Below, in pieces: positions 32,861-41,257 of a stretch of 64,000 nt of DNA (positions are counted from its first letter, which is position 1; each line of letters starts with the position of its first letter). The notes under the pieces were generated by a model. It was given only the letters and a program-made list of their open reading frames with translations, did not search any database and was not told the DNA's origin. Origin of the DNA: Heterodera schachtii (Eukaryota; Nematoda; Chromadorea; Rhabditida; Heteroderidae). The position numbers were made by a program, and so were the translations under genes. The DNA lies in contig SIJG01000141.1 in the NCBI GenBank assembly GCA_023374025.1, positions 34,850 to 98,849 of the forward strand, given 5' to 3'.

Positions 32861-34270
32861 TTACACACTTCCGTCAGTGCTCAACACACGGTCGGCGTTA
32901 ATGGAAAGGACTGAGTCAAATTCACCTAATATAAGCATTTCATAACCGTCGGCCTTTATAGGTTGCTCAAATTGGACTTTAACGGTGCAAGTGCCTTGTC
33001 TGATTAGTTCAAAGCCAGGCGTATCATCCAGCGTGGATGTCATTGGGATTACAAAAAATGCCCAGCCACTGAGGAATCGTGCCATCGAAATGGACACTGT
33101 TTTGTTGTCCGAATCGTCAAGGCCAAGGCCTGCATACATGTCTACAAACGCGCGCACAAACCTTTTCTGATTGCCAAACGAGAATAGATAAGGTGTGCTT
33201 GGAAATGTCAACCCATTTGCTTCGGCGCTGATTGAACGTACATTAGCGTGCTCAAAATTGAACGGCGACAGATGCCGGGCGCCCGAATATGCGTCCGTAG
33301 ACACGAACGCGCATATTAGACGACGTGGTAGAGTTGAAGTGAACACGTTGTGCGAGAGCTCGGTGCGACCCGTACCCAAGAAGATTGAACGCATCTCTAC
33401 CTTACGAAGCGCATATTTTGCCGGCGTGCTCTCCAGCTGTCTACTTATGGCAACATTAAGGCTCGAAGTTACATCTACAGTGCGTAGGTAAAGTCTCATA
33501 TCATGTAGACGAATACGGTATTCGGCTTTGCTATCATGCCATGTCACACGCGCTGCTGTAACTATATTACCTTGTGCGTCTTTCACCTCATCTATAACGG
33601 TTTTCCATCTTGGAGTAAGCAGAAGGAAGGAATCGCTGTTCCTATGGATTGTGAAAACGACATCCTGATTGTTGAGCAAAAGGGTGTTTTGGCGTGCCAA
33701 ATCAAAGTTGAGTTTTACCATTGTTTCACAATGTTTTCCGTTTGAGAAACGCTGCACTCGGCTGGTGAAACCTTTGTTTGAGTAGCTATCCTGACTATTT
33801 TCATCCGAATAATAGCAGCCAGCCTCGTGAAATGCTTTGCGAATCTCATGTGAATAACCAAGCTCTTGCATTATATACGCGCGATAGTGGTAATATATTG
33901 AGCTATCAAACACTTCGACACCCGAAATGTTGACTTTCAACGATCGAATAAAACTGCTTCCAAAATTCTGAATAACACCTACGTGCCGGTCCTCTTCAAT
34001 CGCATCGTCAGTCGGCACCCATTCTCCCGCGGCATTTTTGCGCTCTATCGAAGTGAGCAGGTACATGTACGTTTTGCTTAGGTCACAATATTGGCTATCG
34101 GAAAACAGGCGAAAAAGATAGGGTCCTGTCTGGTTGAGAGCGGACAGTGGTAAAAGCTCCCGCACACTCGTCTTATTAATAGCCACATTTGTTGGTGGAA
34201 GGTTAAACATTGAAAGACTTCCTTCAAGACCTTCAACACTATCTTTGTCGATTTTTTTGATAATGCTCAT
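32861..34270 (-). CDS. MCP: Major capsid protein (double jelly roll)
   Basis: 469 aa, intact. Builds the icosahedral shell of the proposed Polinton virion. It belongs to the family represented by C. elegans F54H12.2-like proteins. The recognisable N-terminal phrase YCDLSKTYMYL is followed by NFGSSFIRSLKVNISGVEVF and YYHYRAYIMQELGYS, typical of the first jelly roll. Later beta-rich segments (YRIRLHDMRLYLRTVDV, RRLICAFVSTDAYSG) fit the second. A TATA box lies about 80 bp upstream. It follows the pX gene and precedes the protease gene. Only one complete copy exists; a truncated 5' fragment lies at 40,498-40,685. Confidence 0.92.
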   Translation of the reverse strand: MSIIKKIDKDSVEGLEGSLSMFNLPPTNVAINKTSVRELLPLSALNQTGPYLFRLFSDSQYCDLSKTYMYLLTSIERKNAAGEWVPTDDAIEEDRHVGVIQNFGSSFIRSLKVNISGVEVFDSSIYYHYRAYIMQELGYSHEIRKAFHEAGCYYSDENSQDSYSNKGFTSRVQRFSNGKHCETMVKLNFDLARQNTLLLNNQDVVFTIHRNSDSFLLLTPRWKTVIDEVKDAQGNIVTAARVTWHDSKAEYRIRLHDMRLYLRTVDVTSSLNVAISRQLESTPAKYALRKVEMRSIFLGTGRTELSHNVFTSTLPRRLICAFVSTDAYSGARHLSPFNFEHANVRSISAEANGLTFPSTPYLFSFGNQKRFVRAFVDMYAGLGLDDSDNKTVSISMARFLSGWAFFVIPMTSTLDDTPGFELIRQGTCTVKVQFEQPIKADGYEMLILGEFDSVLSINADRVLSTDGSV

Positions 34271-34345
34271 GTTTAATGATTATGTTTACTTAGTAGAACT
34301 ATGTAAAAATGAATTCATAAATGTATAGATTGCAAAATTTGTGCT

Positions 34346-34356
34346 TCTATTTATAG
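34346..34356 (-). promoter_or_regulatory. TATA box of the major capsid gene
   Basis: Minus-strand CTATAAATAGA, about 80 bp upstream of the capsid ATG at 34,270 and just after the pX stop. The same string precedes the truncated capsid fragment (about 40,761-40,771). Confidence 0.5.
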
Positions 34357-34374
34357 ACTTCCACCTTCACGACG

Positions 34375-34842
34375 TCAAGGAAAGCTTAACTGATCCATGG
34401 TTTTATTCCGCCGGCGCCGGATGGTCCCAACTCTATCAATAGCACGATCAGAAGAGCTGGTGTCGGTAGGTTTTTTAACCTTTGACACTCGTCGTCCTCT
34501 TCCACTATCACGACCATAAGTGCCGCCTTTTCCGCATTGGTGTAGTTTGCCGGCCAGGTTTTCGAACCCTTGCTTTGCATGCGATGCAAGAGACTCCTTC
34601 AATGCCTTACCCTGGGATAGATCGCCGAGAACACGTGTTCCTGCAGCAATTCCCTCCTTAGATGCACTGGAGAGCAGGTTTGATGCTACAGGCATCAGAA
34701 ATCGAGCTACATTTTGCAGCAGACCGCCTCCGCGTTGGTATCGCGTGCCGACAAAATACTGCTGTTCACCTTTTCCTTCTTGTTGTGTGGCTAGAAAGCT
34801 TGACCAGTCGATGGAGTCGGGATTGAAAAATACGTGAGTCAT
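34375..34842 (-). CDS. PX: Adenovirus pX-like core/minor virion protein
   Basis: 155 aa. A short N-terminal region is followed by YFVGTRYQRGGGLLQNVARF, then FLMPVASNLLSSASKEGIAAG and VLGDLSQGKAL, the pattern of the adenoviral pX (mu) related domain common in Polintons and adintoviruses. A basic tail follows (GRGRRVSKVKK, IRRRRNK). It probably binds DNA or an inner capsid surface, and Gly-Gly sites may be protease targets. The ATG is adjacent to the minor capsid stop (34,844). Nearly identical to copy C at 40,790. Confidence 0.8.
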   Translation of the reverse strand: MTHVFFNPDSIDWSSFLATQQEGKGEQQYFVGTRYQRGGGLLQNVARFLMPVASNLLSSASKEGIAAGTRVLGDLSQGKALKESLASHAKQGFENLAGKLHQCGKGGTYGRDSGRGRRVSKVKKPTDTSSSDRAIDRVGTIRRRRNKTMDQLSFP

Positions 34843-34843
34843 T

Positions 34844-37651
34844 TTAAAATAGTTTTCGTTTAAAATGGAGTGTTAGAACACAATTACCCCAGTTAAATTT
34901 AATGTAACGTCCAAACGCTGTTTGTATTTCGATTTTTATTTCGGAAATACGTTTGTTCTGTATTGGTTTGAAAAACTCGTTGGTATATATAACCTCTGGC
35001 ACGTCCAGCGGAGCTACGCCTGACACATTAACAACCCGTAACAACGGAGCCATACGATCGCCAATAATTGTATCTTCCACTAACTTTGGTGCATAAACGT
35101 ACAATTGTCTTACACCACCCGACAAATCTGGTAAGTATTTGGCTGGATGATTGTAGTAGAGTCGAGTGTTCTCAAATCCTAGCACATAGGCAAGGTGGCT
35201 GCTAGCATCAACATGTTGTACTCCACTACCTATGCTAATGTAAAATCTTTGAGTGATCTCATTGAAAAGGAATTCTACTGCTTTCCTTTGCTGTTTCTGA
35301 TGGCCAATAAGCATTTTCTTTCTTTCTGACACTACGGTTGCTTCTTTTTTCTCGCCTCTCTGTTTGGCAGTAGAAAGTGCTTGAGGGCTAGGCAAATCAG
35401 GGAGATCGTCTTCATCGTTATGCTCCGATTTGTTTAGCTCATCTTCGGGCGTAGCCGAAATAAGCGTTTCTTCTGGCAATTCATTCATGAGGACAACATT
35501 GTTCATATTGTCCTCATCATTATATGAAGGAAAATCTACTGGTAACATTGTTCCTGATTTTTGCCCACCATCCACTGTCTCTGCTATCTCCTCAATTTGG
35601 GGCATTAACGACGACCCTTCATCAGTTTTGGCCGTTTCCGATGGTTTATTTTCGGCCACTATTGATGATGATGATGATGATGATAATACATTATTATCTT
35701 CTTCAATCTCGTATTCAGTAGAGGGAAATTCCTCCTCCTCCTTTTTATCAGTACTTTTCACTAAAGTTGCCTCTTCATTCTTTTGACGTGCAGGCTGCTC
35801 TAACGAATCCTCTTTTCCTTTCATTACTTTCTGTTTGGTTTGCTCAGGCGACCATTTCTCTGTCTTTTCATTTTCACTGTCTTCAGTTCCATAATCTGTA
35901 GATGGAAATTCATGAGCTATATTCTCCGCAATTTGAATTTTCTCTTCGTCCAGTTTTTCTTCTGTTTTCTTCGATAAATACGATTCTTCTGCTTGTTCTT
36001 CCAATGGTTCACGTTGCTTCTCTGAGCTATCTCCAATTTCATACTCGAATGAGGGGAATTCTGTTTCCGTTTTTTCCTGTTGATTTCTTTCCCGCTCCAG
36101 TTCTTTTTGGGGCTCTTCGGGAATTTCCTTTTCTAACCCCTTTTGAATATAGCTATCTGTTTGGATTGCTTCTTGCATCTTTTCATCAATTTCATTTTTT
36201 GCTTTTTCTAGCAAATTGTCGTCTTGTTTTAACTGTTCTGTTATTAAAGGTTCCAACTCTTTGTCCGCTTTTTTCGGGCTTTCACGCTCCAATTCCTTTT
36301 CTGGTGCTTTTATCGGTTCACGTTCCAGCTCTTTTTCTACGGTCGCCTTTTCAGGTTCGCGTTTCAGTTCCTTCTTATCAGATATTTTGGAGACTAGTGG
36401 CTTCGTTCTGCTCTCAAGTTCTTTTTCCACAGTCGGCTTCATCTTTTCCAATTGTTTTTCTTGGTGCTGTTTTGGTTGCCCAGCAGGGAACTTAGGGTCT
36501 TCGGGAGCTCTTGGTGCCTTTATCTTTGCATTTAAAAAATCGTCGACTGCTGTCACTACACGATTTGCAAGCTCATTCACTCCAAGCTTATCCTCAGGTG
36601 CTATGCTAAAATACATGGGTGTAAGCTCAGCAAGGTATTTTTTCGAGTCTTTAAGAGCTTTCTTGGCCATATCTGCCTGTTTACGGCATTCATTCAAGTT
36701 CTTTGACTCATAATGTACACTTAATTTCCGTTTTGCTTCGGCCGCCTTTTTCGACTCGTGTGAAATCTTTTCCACAAGTTTTCGCAAATTATTCTCCATA
36801 TTTGATAGATTGTCGAACAATTTCTTTGCGTGTGGAGCATTAGGTGCTTGTCTACGGGCTTGTTCAGCACGGTTGAGGGCTGTCTTAGCCTTTTCTGCGA
36901 TATCTGCTGCAGTAGCGGCTGATGAATCGGTGTCTTTCCACGATTGTTCCGTTACCCGTTTCGCTAAGTCCAGGCGTTCTTGTTCTATCGTAGATGTTTT
37001 ACTATGTTCAACAATGGGAGGGGGCCGAAATTGTTCCTTTTGCGGTTTTTCATGTTCTAATTCGTCCAACTGCTTATCAGAAAGTTGCGATGGCCTTGTT
37101 TCACGTCCAAGTTCCTTGTCCGATGTTTTTGGCTCTGTTTCACGTTGCAGTTCAATGTCAAGGGGTGCAGCTGAAGAAGTTTCACGTGTTAATTCAGCAT
37201 CCTGGGTTATAGATTGAGGTACTTCACGTGTCAGTTCCTTATCAGGTTCTGGTTGCATTTCTTTTTCCAATTCTTTGTCTGCAATAACACCTCTTTTTAC
37301 CCTGCTTTCTTTTGGGAATTTTGCATCATAGGCCGATTGAATGATAGTGTTCAATGATTTTGTCATGTGTTCTATACTGTGAAACTGTATGCTTGGAATT
37401 TTTACCTTCAGCGTGACAGTGGTTGGGTCTGTACCAGCTGATTTATAGTCAGGGTTCAGGAGTTTTATGTTGACAAAGTCATCCTCATCCACTCCGACGG
37501 AGGGGAATGAGTTTGGGTATATGATAGAGGAAAGTGCAACTGACCAATTAGAGTCTAGCTCTAAAGTATGTGGAAGTCTTACGGTAAAATGGGACGCCGT
37601 ATTCCCAGGAAATGGTACATTTGATGGCAGTACAATATAAAATTCGTCCAT
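34844..37651 (-). CDS. mCP: Penton-like minor capsid protein with large charged insert
   Basis: 935 aa. The N-terminal domain (1-105: FYIVLPSNVPFPGN, SNWSVALSSIIYPNSFPSVG) and C-terminal domain (about 770-935: SSHLAYVLGFE, RQLYVYAPKLVEDTIIGD, FGRYIKFNWGNCVLTLHFKR) match the two ends of the single-jelly-roll minor capsid protein of Polintons. In relatives these are nearly contiguous. Here about 650 residues separate them: iterated KELERE-type repeats, an Ala/Lys coiled-coil stretch (near 230-350), four [DE]FPS-x-[YF]-type motifs, and a Ser run from a GAT microsatellite. The insert would project from the vertex as a rod or fibre if expressed. The ATG is 2 bp after the integrase stop. This copy is unbroken, unlike copy C. 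Confidence 0.85.
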   Translation of the reverse strand: MDEFYIVLPSNVPFPGNTASHFTVRLPHTLELDSNWSVALSSIIYPNSFPSVGVDEDDFVNIKLLNPDYKSAGTDPTTVTLKVKIPSIQFHSIEHMTKSLNTIIQSAYDAKFPKESRVKRGVIADKELEKEMQPEPDKELTREVPQSITQDAELTRETSSAAPLDIELQRETEPKTSDKELGRETRPSQLSDKQLDELEHEKPQKEQFRPPPIVEHSKTSTIEQERLDLAKRVTEQSWKDTDSSAATAADIAEKAKTALNRAEQARRQAPNAPHAKKLFDNLSNMENNLRKLVEKISHESKKAAEAKRKLSVHYESKNLNECRKQADMAKKALKDSKKYLAELTPMYFSIAPEDKLGVNELANRVVTAVDDFLNAKIKAPRAPEDPKFPAGQPKQHQEKQLEKMKPTVEKELESRTKPLVSKISDKKELKREPEKATVEKELEREPIKAPEKELERESPKKADKELEPLITEQLKQDDNLLEKAKNEIDEKMQEAIQTDSYIQKGLEKEIPEEPQKELERERNQQEKTETEFPSFEYEIGDSSEKQREPLEEQAEESYLSKKTEEKLDEEKIQIAENIAHEFPSTDYGTEDSENEKTEKWSPEQTKQKVMKGKEDSLEQPARQKNEEATLVKSTDKKEEEEFPSTEYEIEEDNNVLSSSSSSSIVAENKPSETAKTDEGSSLMPQIEEIAETVDGGQKSGTMLPVDFPSYNDEDNMNNVVLMNELPEETLISATPEDELNKSEHNDEDDLPDLPSPQALSTAKQRGEKKEATVVSERKKMLIGHQKQQRKAVEFLFNEITQRFYISIGSGVQHVDASSHLAYVLGFENTRLYYNHPAKYLPDLSGGVRQLYVYAPKLVEDTIIGDRMAPLLRVVNVSGVAPLDVPEVIYTNEFFKPIQNKRISEIKIEIQTAFGRYIKFNWGNCVLTLHFKRKLF

Positions 37652-37653
37652 GC

Positions 37654-38736
37654 TTACCGTACCAGATCTGAATCGTTAATCCACCTATTGTGATTTTCCG
37701 AATAACCTATCCAACGAACAAAATGTTGCTTAACACCGTTTCGCACCCTTGTTTTCAAAACTTCTGCTCTATGTGTTATTTGTTCAGCGGCAACAGTCCT
37801 TACCAATTCTTGATCATAAAAAATACCTTTTATTTTTTCTCCTTCTAAATCAATGATTCGGTATGACGGCGGATTGGTTGGATTTACTTGAAAAATTTTA
37901 AATAATTCGTCAGTAAAATTTGGGTAATATCCTTTGGAGAATTCTCCCTTCTCCTTGCTAATTCTTATTATATCACCTATTTTAAATTTCGGTTTCCGTT
38001 CATGTTCTTCCACGTCTTTATATAGACGATTTCTCAGCTCTGTTGCATTGCGAAAATTCACATCGACAGGGCGCATTCCTGTTGTACGGTTCACTGAATT
38101 GTTCAGGTTTTTAACTATTTTATCAATAATGTCTATCCATCTATGTGTATTTTTTTCGCTAAAATAACGGTAAAGTCTTTCCTTAATTGTACGATTTGCT
38201 CTCTCCACGACGCCTGCGTGCAGATGGGGGCTGTACATCACATGTTTGATTATATCTTTTGAACGCCAGTATTCATTCATTCGTTTGGCTTGGAATTCAA
38301 GGCCACTGTCGCTGTACATTTTATTAGGCAATACTCCTGCCTTTTTGAACACTTTTTCAAAGGCTTCAATCATATGCTCACTTTTCTTCGATTCCGCTTC
38401 GGCGACATAAATCTGTCTACTCAACACGTCAATACAGACAAGAATATACCGATATCCATCATTATGTTGCTTCAACGAGTCCATAATGCAAAGGTCACAT
38501 TGCCAATCTGTATGTAACCCACTTGGCACGGTTTTTAACCGTGTGAATTTATTTCTTCTTGGTTTAAAAAGTGTATAAGTCCGTTGCTTGTGCAAAAACT
38601 CCTGTACATCGTGAAGCTTTAAGTTTGGGAAACGTTTTCTCGCTTCTTCTAGAACCTTTTGTATTCCTGCGTAGCTCGCCGGCGAATTTAGGTTGTAATA
38701 AACCTGTTCAAGATGATTTTCTATAGTTTTGCCCAT
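37654..38736 (-). CDS. INT: Polinton integrase with chromodomain (copy B)
   Basis: 360 aa, complete, with the same D81, D143 and E178 triad as copy A and the C-terminal chromodomain (HFVRWIGYSENHNRWI). Differs from copy C in only a few residues (for example DVQEF against VVQDF near 43-47). A TATA-like CCCTATAAAAAC lies about 50 bp upstream. In the compact minus-strand order it is flanked by ORF262 (upstream) and minor capsid (downstream). Confidence 0.93.
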   Translation of the reverse strand: MGKTIENHLEQVYYNLNSPASYAGIQKVLEEARKRFPNLKLHDVQEFLHKQRTYTLFKPRRNKFTRLKTVPSGLHTDWQCDLCIMDSLKQHNDGYRYILVCIDVLSRQIYVAEAESKKSEHMIEAFEKVFKKAGVLPNKMYSDSGLEFQAKRMNEYWRSKDIIKHVMYSPHLHAGVVERANRTIKERLYRYFSEKNTHRWIDIIDKIVKNLNNSVNRTTGMRPVDVNFRNATELRNRLYKDVEEHERKPKFKIGDIIRISKEKGEFSKGYYPNFTDELFKIFQVNPTNPPSYRIIDLEGEKIKGIFYDQELVRTVAAEQITHRAEVLKTRVRNGVKQHFVRWIGYSENHNRWINDSDLVR

Positions 38737-38779
38737 AATACTGGTTTAAAAGGCCTTCTCTCTCTATTTAACCCTAGTG

Positions 38780-38790
38780 TTTTTATAGGG
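38780..38790 (-). promoter_or_regulatory. TATA box of integrase (copy B)
   Basis: Minus-strand CCCTATAAAAAC about 50 bp before the integrase ATG at 38,736, followed by a CTCTCTATTTAA-complement stretch. The equivalent CCCTATAAAAAC stands before copies A (about 22,690) and C (about 45,212), where it lies inside the end of ORF283. Confidence 0.5.
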
Positions 38791-39571
38791 CTAATCTTGA
38801 CAAGGACGACTTTTTTTTATTTCTGGTCTTTCCTTTACCCAGTTGTAAGTTATTTAAGTATTTTGCAATCGCCGGTTCCCTTTTCAAACGTTGAACAAAA
38901 AATGTATGCCCTCTAGGCGGAGAAATATCTACGCCTGATAATAATTTAAGCGATTCGGTATAATCTGAGCCGGTGATTGGCTTATTAAAATGGGTCATGA
39001 CCTGACCTGTTTGCATATCGATTCCAAATCTGTCAGGGTTTTTTCCAATAATTTTCTTAATTTTTTTAATATTCTTTGGACTTATTTGTACATCATGTGA
39101 ACGTGTTGGTGTACTACCGCTATCGTTTTTCTCTGCAGCCGATGAGTAATCAAAAGAGGATTCATTCCCATTTTCATTTTTTTCACGTGATGTTCTTCTT
39201 AATTCTAATGGGTGGTGTTTATTCTCTTGTTCATTGGCTGTTTCAACTTTTGCCAATTTATGAATCCCCATATATGGAGCAACGTTTGGTATTGTAGAGC
39301 CCAGGTTTCCTTCTATGATCACTTTCTGTGGTTTGTTTTCCACCAGCTCTTTAAGCTGGCGTCTCCGTTTGTACAGCCAGGAGTGTCGTTTCATTTTAAT
39401 ATCCGCTCCAATTGTTTTGTCCTCCAAATTTTTTTGTATATTTGAGTCTAAAGATGTTTTTTCATCTTGTAGTGGATGATCGCCTCGGTTACCAACACTT
39501 TTCACTATGTTCATAAGCGCAATGTATTCGGTTTCCGGAACCATGACCATTTTCTTTGTATGCTTCATCAT
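38783..39571 (-). CDS. Conserved Polinton ORF (copy B), altered C-terminus
   Basis: 262 aa. The N-terminus is MMKHTKKMVMVPETEY; the middle is basic (MKRHSWLYKRRRQLKELV); the C-terminal third has ISPKNIKKIKKIIGKNPDRF and NKPITGSDYAESLKLLSGVD. An ORF of this kind with a G-S-[ND]-x-x-[DE]-[SL]-type phrase accompanies many Polinton integrases; its function is not established. A frame difference near 38,810-38,820 (a longer T run) replaces the last roughly 40 residues found in copy C with a short SSLSRLAL tail, so this copy is C-terminally truncated. Its start overlaps the ORF116 stop by 4 nt (ATGA). Confidence 0.7.
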   Translation of the reverse strand: MMKHTKKMVMVPETEYIALMNIVKSVGNRGDHPLQDEKTSLDSNIQKNLEDKTIGADIKMKRHSWLYKRRRQLKELVENKPQKVIIEGNLGSTIPNVAPYMGIHKLAKVETANEQENKHHPLELRRTSREKNENGNESSFDYSSAAEKNDSGSTPTRSHDVQISPKNIKKIKKIIGKNPDRFGIDMQTGQVMTHFNKPITGSDYTESLKLLSGVDISPPRGHTFFVQRLKREPAIAKYLNNLQLGKGKTRNKKKSSLSRLAL

Positions 39572-39918
39572 GCGGTTATTTTTTCAAGCAAATGTTGGGC
39601 TAAGACACTGATAATGGGCACAAGAATAGCACCAAGGGCAATTCCGCTCCCTTGTTGAAGTTTTTGACGAGCTGTACTTTCACTGCGAGCGCGTGCTATA
39701 GCTCTGTAATAGTCTGCGTATCGGAATAACCGTCGCTTCTGGCTCGGATTTAGACGAAAATTAAATTTTAAAATATTCGCGCAAATTTCCACAAGGGCAA
39801 GTATTTGTTCTGCTGATGCACCCTGCAATAGCTCGTTTTTTCGTTTATCAGACCTGGTGGCCGCAAGCTTTTTTAAGAAATCTGTATTTTCTCTAACGTA
39901 AGGACTAAATTGATACAT
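39568..39918 (-). CDS. Conserved small Polinton protein (copy B)
   Basis: 116 aa. A basic helical N-terminal half (LLQGASAEQILALVEICANI, then NPSQKRRLFRYADYYRAIA) ends in a hydrophobic GIALGAILVPIISVLAQHLL segment. A small protein with an E-x-x-x-NIL core, a basic helix and a Gly-rich hydrophobic end is widely conserved in Polintons and adintoviruses. Its role is unproven; membrane or capsid-interior activity is plausible. A TATA box (TATATAAAG) is about 35 bp upstream. Only silent or near-silent differences from copy C. Confidence 0.75.
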   Translation of the reverse strand: MYQFSPYVRENTDFLKKLAATRSDKRKNELLQGASAEQILALVEICANILKFNFRLNPSQKRRLFRYADYYRAIARARSESTARQKLQQGSGIALGAILVPIISVLAQHLLEKITA

Positions 39919-39947
39919 TTTAGATTTATTCCGTACTCATTTCTTTA

Positions 39948-39957
39948 TATAGACAAT
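39948..39957 (-). promoter_or_regulatory. TATA box of ORF116 (copy B)
   Basis: Minus-strand CTATATAAAG about 35 bp before the ATG at 39,918. The same string precedes copy C near 46,377-46,385. Confidence 0.5.
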
Positions 39958-39976
39958 GCGGCGGTTAGTGTATGCA

Positions 39977-40497
39977 TTATTCGATCGGTAAATAGATTAC
40001 TCTACGCTCGTCTGGAAATATTTTACTAGTAAGACGCTCAGTTTCCGGTGCATTTGGATGCATATTTATAACAAGATAGCTAAACGGTTTATTTGTTGCG
40101 TCGGTATATGATTCCATAAAAAAATTTAAGCGCTTTGGAAACAGTTGAGACCCGACTGTCCGTACCTGAAGCTGTCCGGATGGGTTACGTGTCAGCACAA
40201 GGTAATGACTGTTCGCTCTTGCTGTCCGAATATTTCGCCCATACAGGCTCTGAGTTACAAAAATTACGTTTACGTTCCAATTATGCGAACCTCGCGTAAA
40301 TAGAAGGTCTAAAAAATCATTGTTAATGTTCAGCATCAGATCGTCCAGCACAAGTAGGAGAGGTTTTGGCTGACTGTTGATTAATGACTGATCGGGAATC
40401 CCATTATGAGTTTCTATGCCACGTTTCATCAAATCAATGACCGAATCGTTCATTTCGGAATAACAATATAAAACCTTTTCGGGAGGCGGGCTAATCA
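39977..40497 (-). pseudogene. Packaging ATPase lacking Walker A (copy B)
   Basis: The C-terminal 172 residues match the complete ATPase at 46,405-47,019, including Walker B (LLLVLDDL). The N-terminal 32 residues with GATGSGKT are missing because the duplication junction falls here. Upstream of the junction the frame continues through capsid-gene DNA in another frame, which could give a chimeric product without a nucleotide-binding loop. Probably non-functional. Confidence 0.9.
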
Positions 40498-40685
40498 TCG
40501 CAATATTGGCTGTCGGAAAACAGACGAAAAAGGTAGGGTCCTGTCTGGTTGAGAGCGGACAGTGGTAAAACTTCCCGCACACTCGTCTTATTAATAGCCA
40601 CATTTGTTGGTGGAAGGTTAAACATTGATAGACTCCCTTCAAGACCCTCAACACTATCTTTGTCGATTTTTTTAATAATGCTCAT
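40498..40685 (-). pseudogene. Major capsid protein, N-terminal fragment
   Basis: About the first 62 codons match the intact capsid gene at 34,270, ending inside the FSDSQYCD segment at the junction with ATPase sequence. Its promoter-like TATA at 40,761-40,771 is retained. Confidence 0.9.
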
Positions 40686-40789
40686 GCTTAATGATTACGT
40701 TTATTTTTGGAACTATGTAAAAAAATAAATTTGCAAATGTATAGATTGCAAAATTGTTCTTCTATTTATAGACTTCCACCTTCACGACG

Positions 40790-41257
40790 TCAAGGGAAGC
40801 TTAACTGATCCATGGTTTTATTCCGCCGGCGCCGGATGGTCCCAACTCTATCAATAGCACGATCAGAGGAGCTGGTGTCGGTAGGTTTTTTAACCTTTGA
40901 CACTCGTCGTCCTCTTCCACTATCACGACCATAAGTGCCGCCTTTTCCGCATTGGTGTAGTTTGCCGGCCAGGTTTTCGAACCCTTGCTTTGCATGCGAT
41001 GCAAGAGACTCCTTCAATGCCTTACCCTGGGATAGATCGCCGAGAACACGTGTTCCTGCAGCAATTCCCTCCTTAGATGCACTGGAGAGCAGATTTGATG
41101 CCACAGGCATCAGAAATCGGGCTACATTTTGCAGCAGACCTCCTCCGCGTTGGTATCGCGTGCCTACAAAATACTGCTGTTCACCTCTTCCTTCTTGCTG
41201 TGTGGCTAGAAAGCTTGACCAGTCGATGGAGTCGGGATTGAAAAATACGTGAGTCAT
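40790..41257 (-). CDS. PX: Adenovirus pX-like core protein (copy C)
   Basis: 155 aa. Differs from copy B by about one residue (GRGEQQ against GKGEQQ near 24). Same YQRGGGLLQNVARF signature and basic C-terminus. The reading frame is intact, but the capsid gene that should follow is truncated. Confidence 0.8.
   Translation of the reverse strand: MTHVFFNPDSIDWSSFLATQQEGRGEQQYFVGTRYQRGGGLLQNVARFLMPVASNLLSSASKEGIAAGTRVLGDLSQGKALKESLASHAKQGFENLAGKLHQCGKGGTYGRDSGRGRRVSKVKKPTDTSSSDRAIDRVGTIRRRRNKTMDQLSFP

Larger units (their letters stand above)
34083..40497. repeat. Tandem duplication, left unit (B)
   Basis: About 6.42 kb repeated directly at 40,498-46,926. It runs from inside the major capsid gene to inside the ATPase gene and includes pX, minor capsid, integrase, ORF262 and ORF116. 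Offsets between equivalent genes are 6415 bp (pX) and 6427-6428 bp (integrase to ATPase). The difference comes from small indels in the minor capsid gene. Confidence 0.92.

Noticed and set aside
35430..37217. Plus-strand open frames across the minor capsid gene
   Set aside because: Antisense shadows of a Lys/Glu/Ser-rich gene; the minus-strand frame has domain similarity and is conserved in the duplicate.
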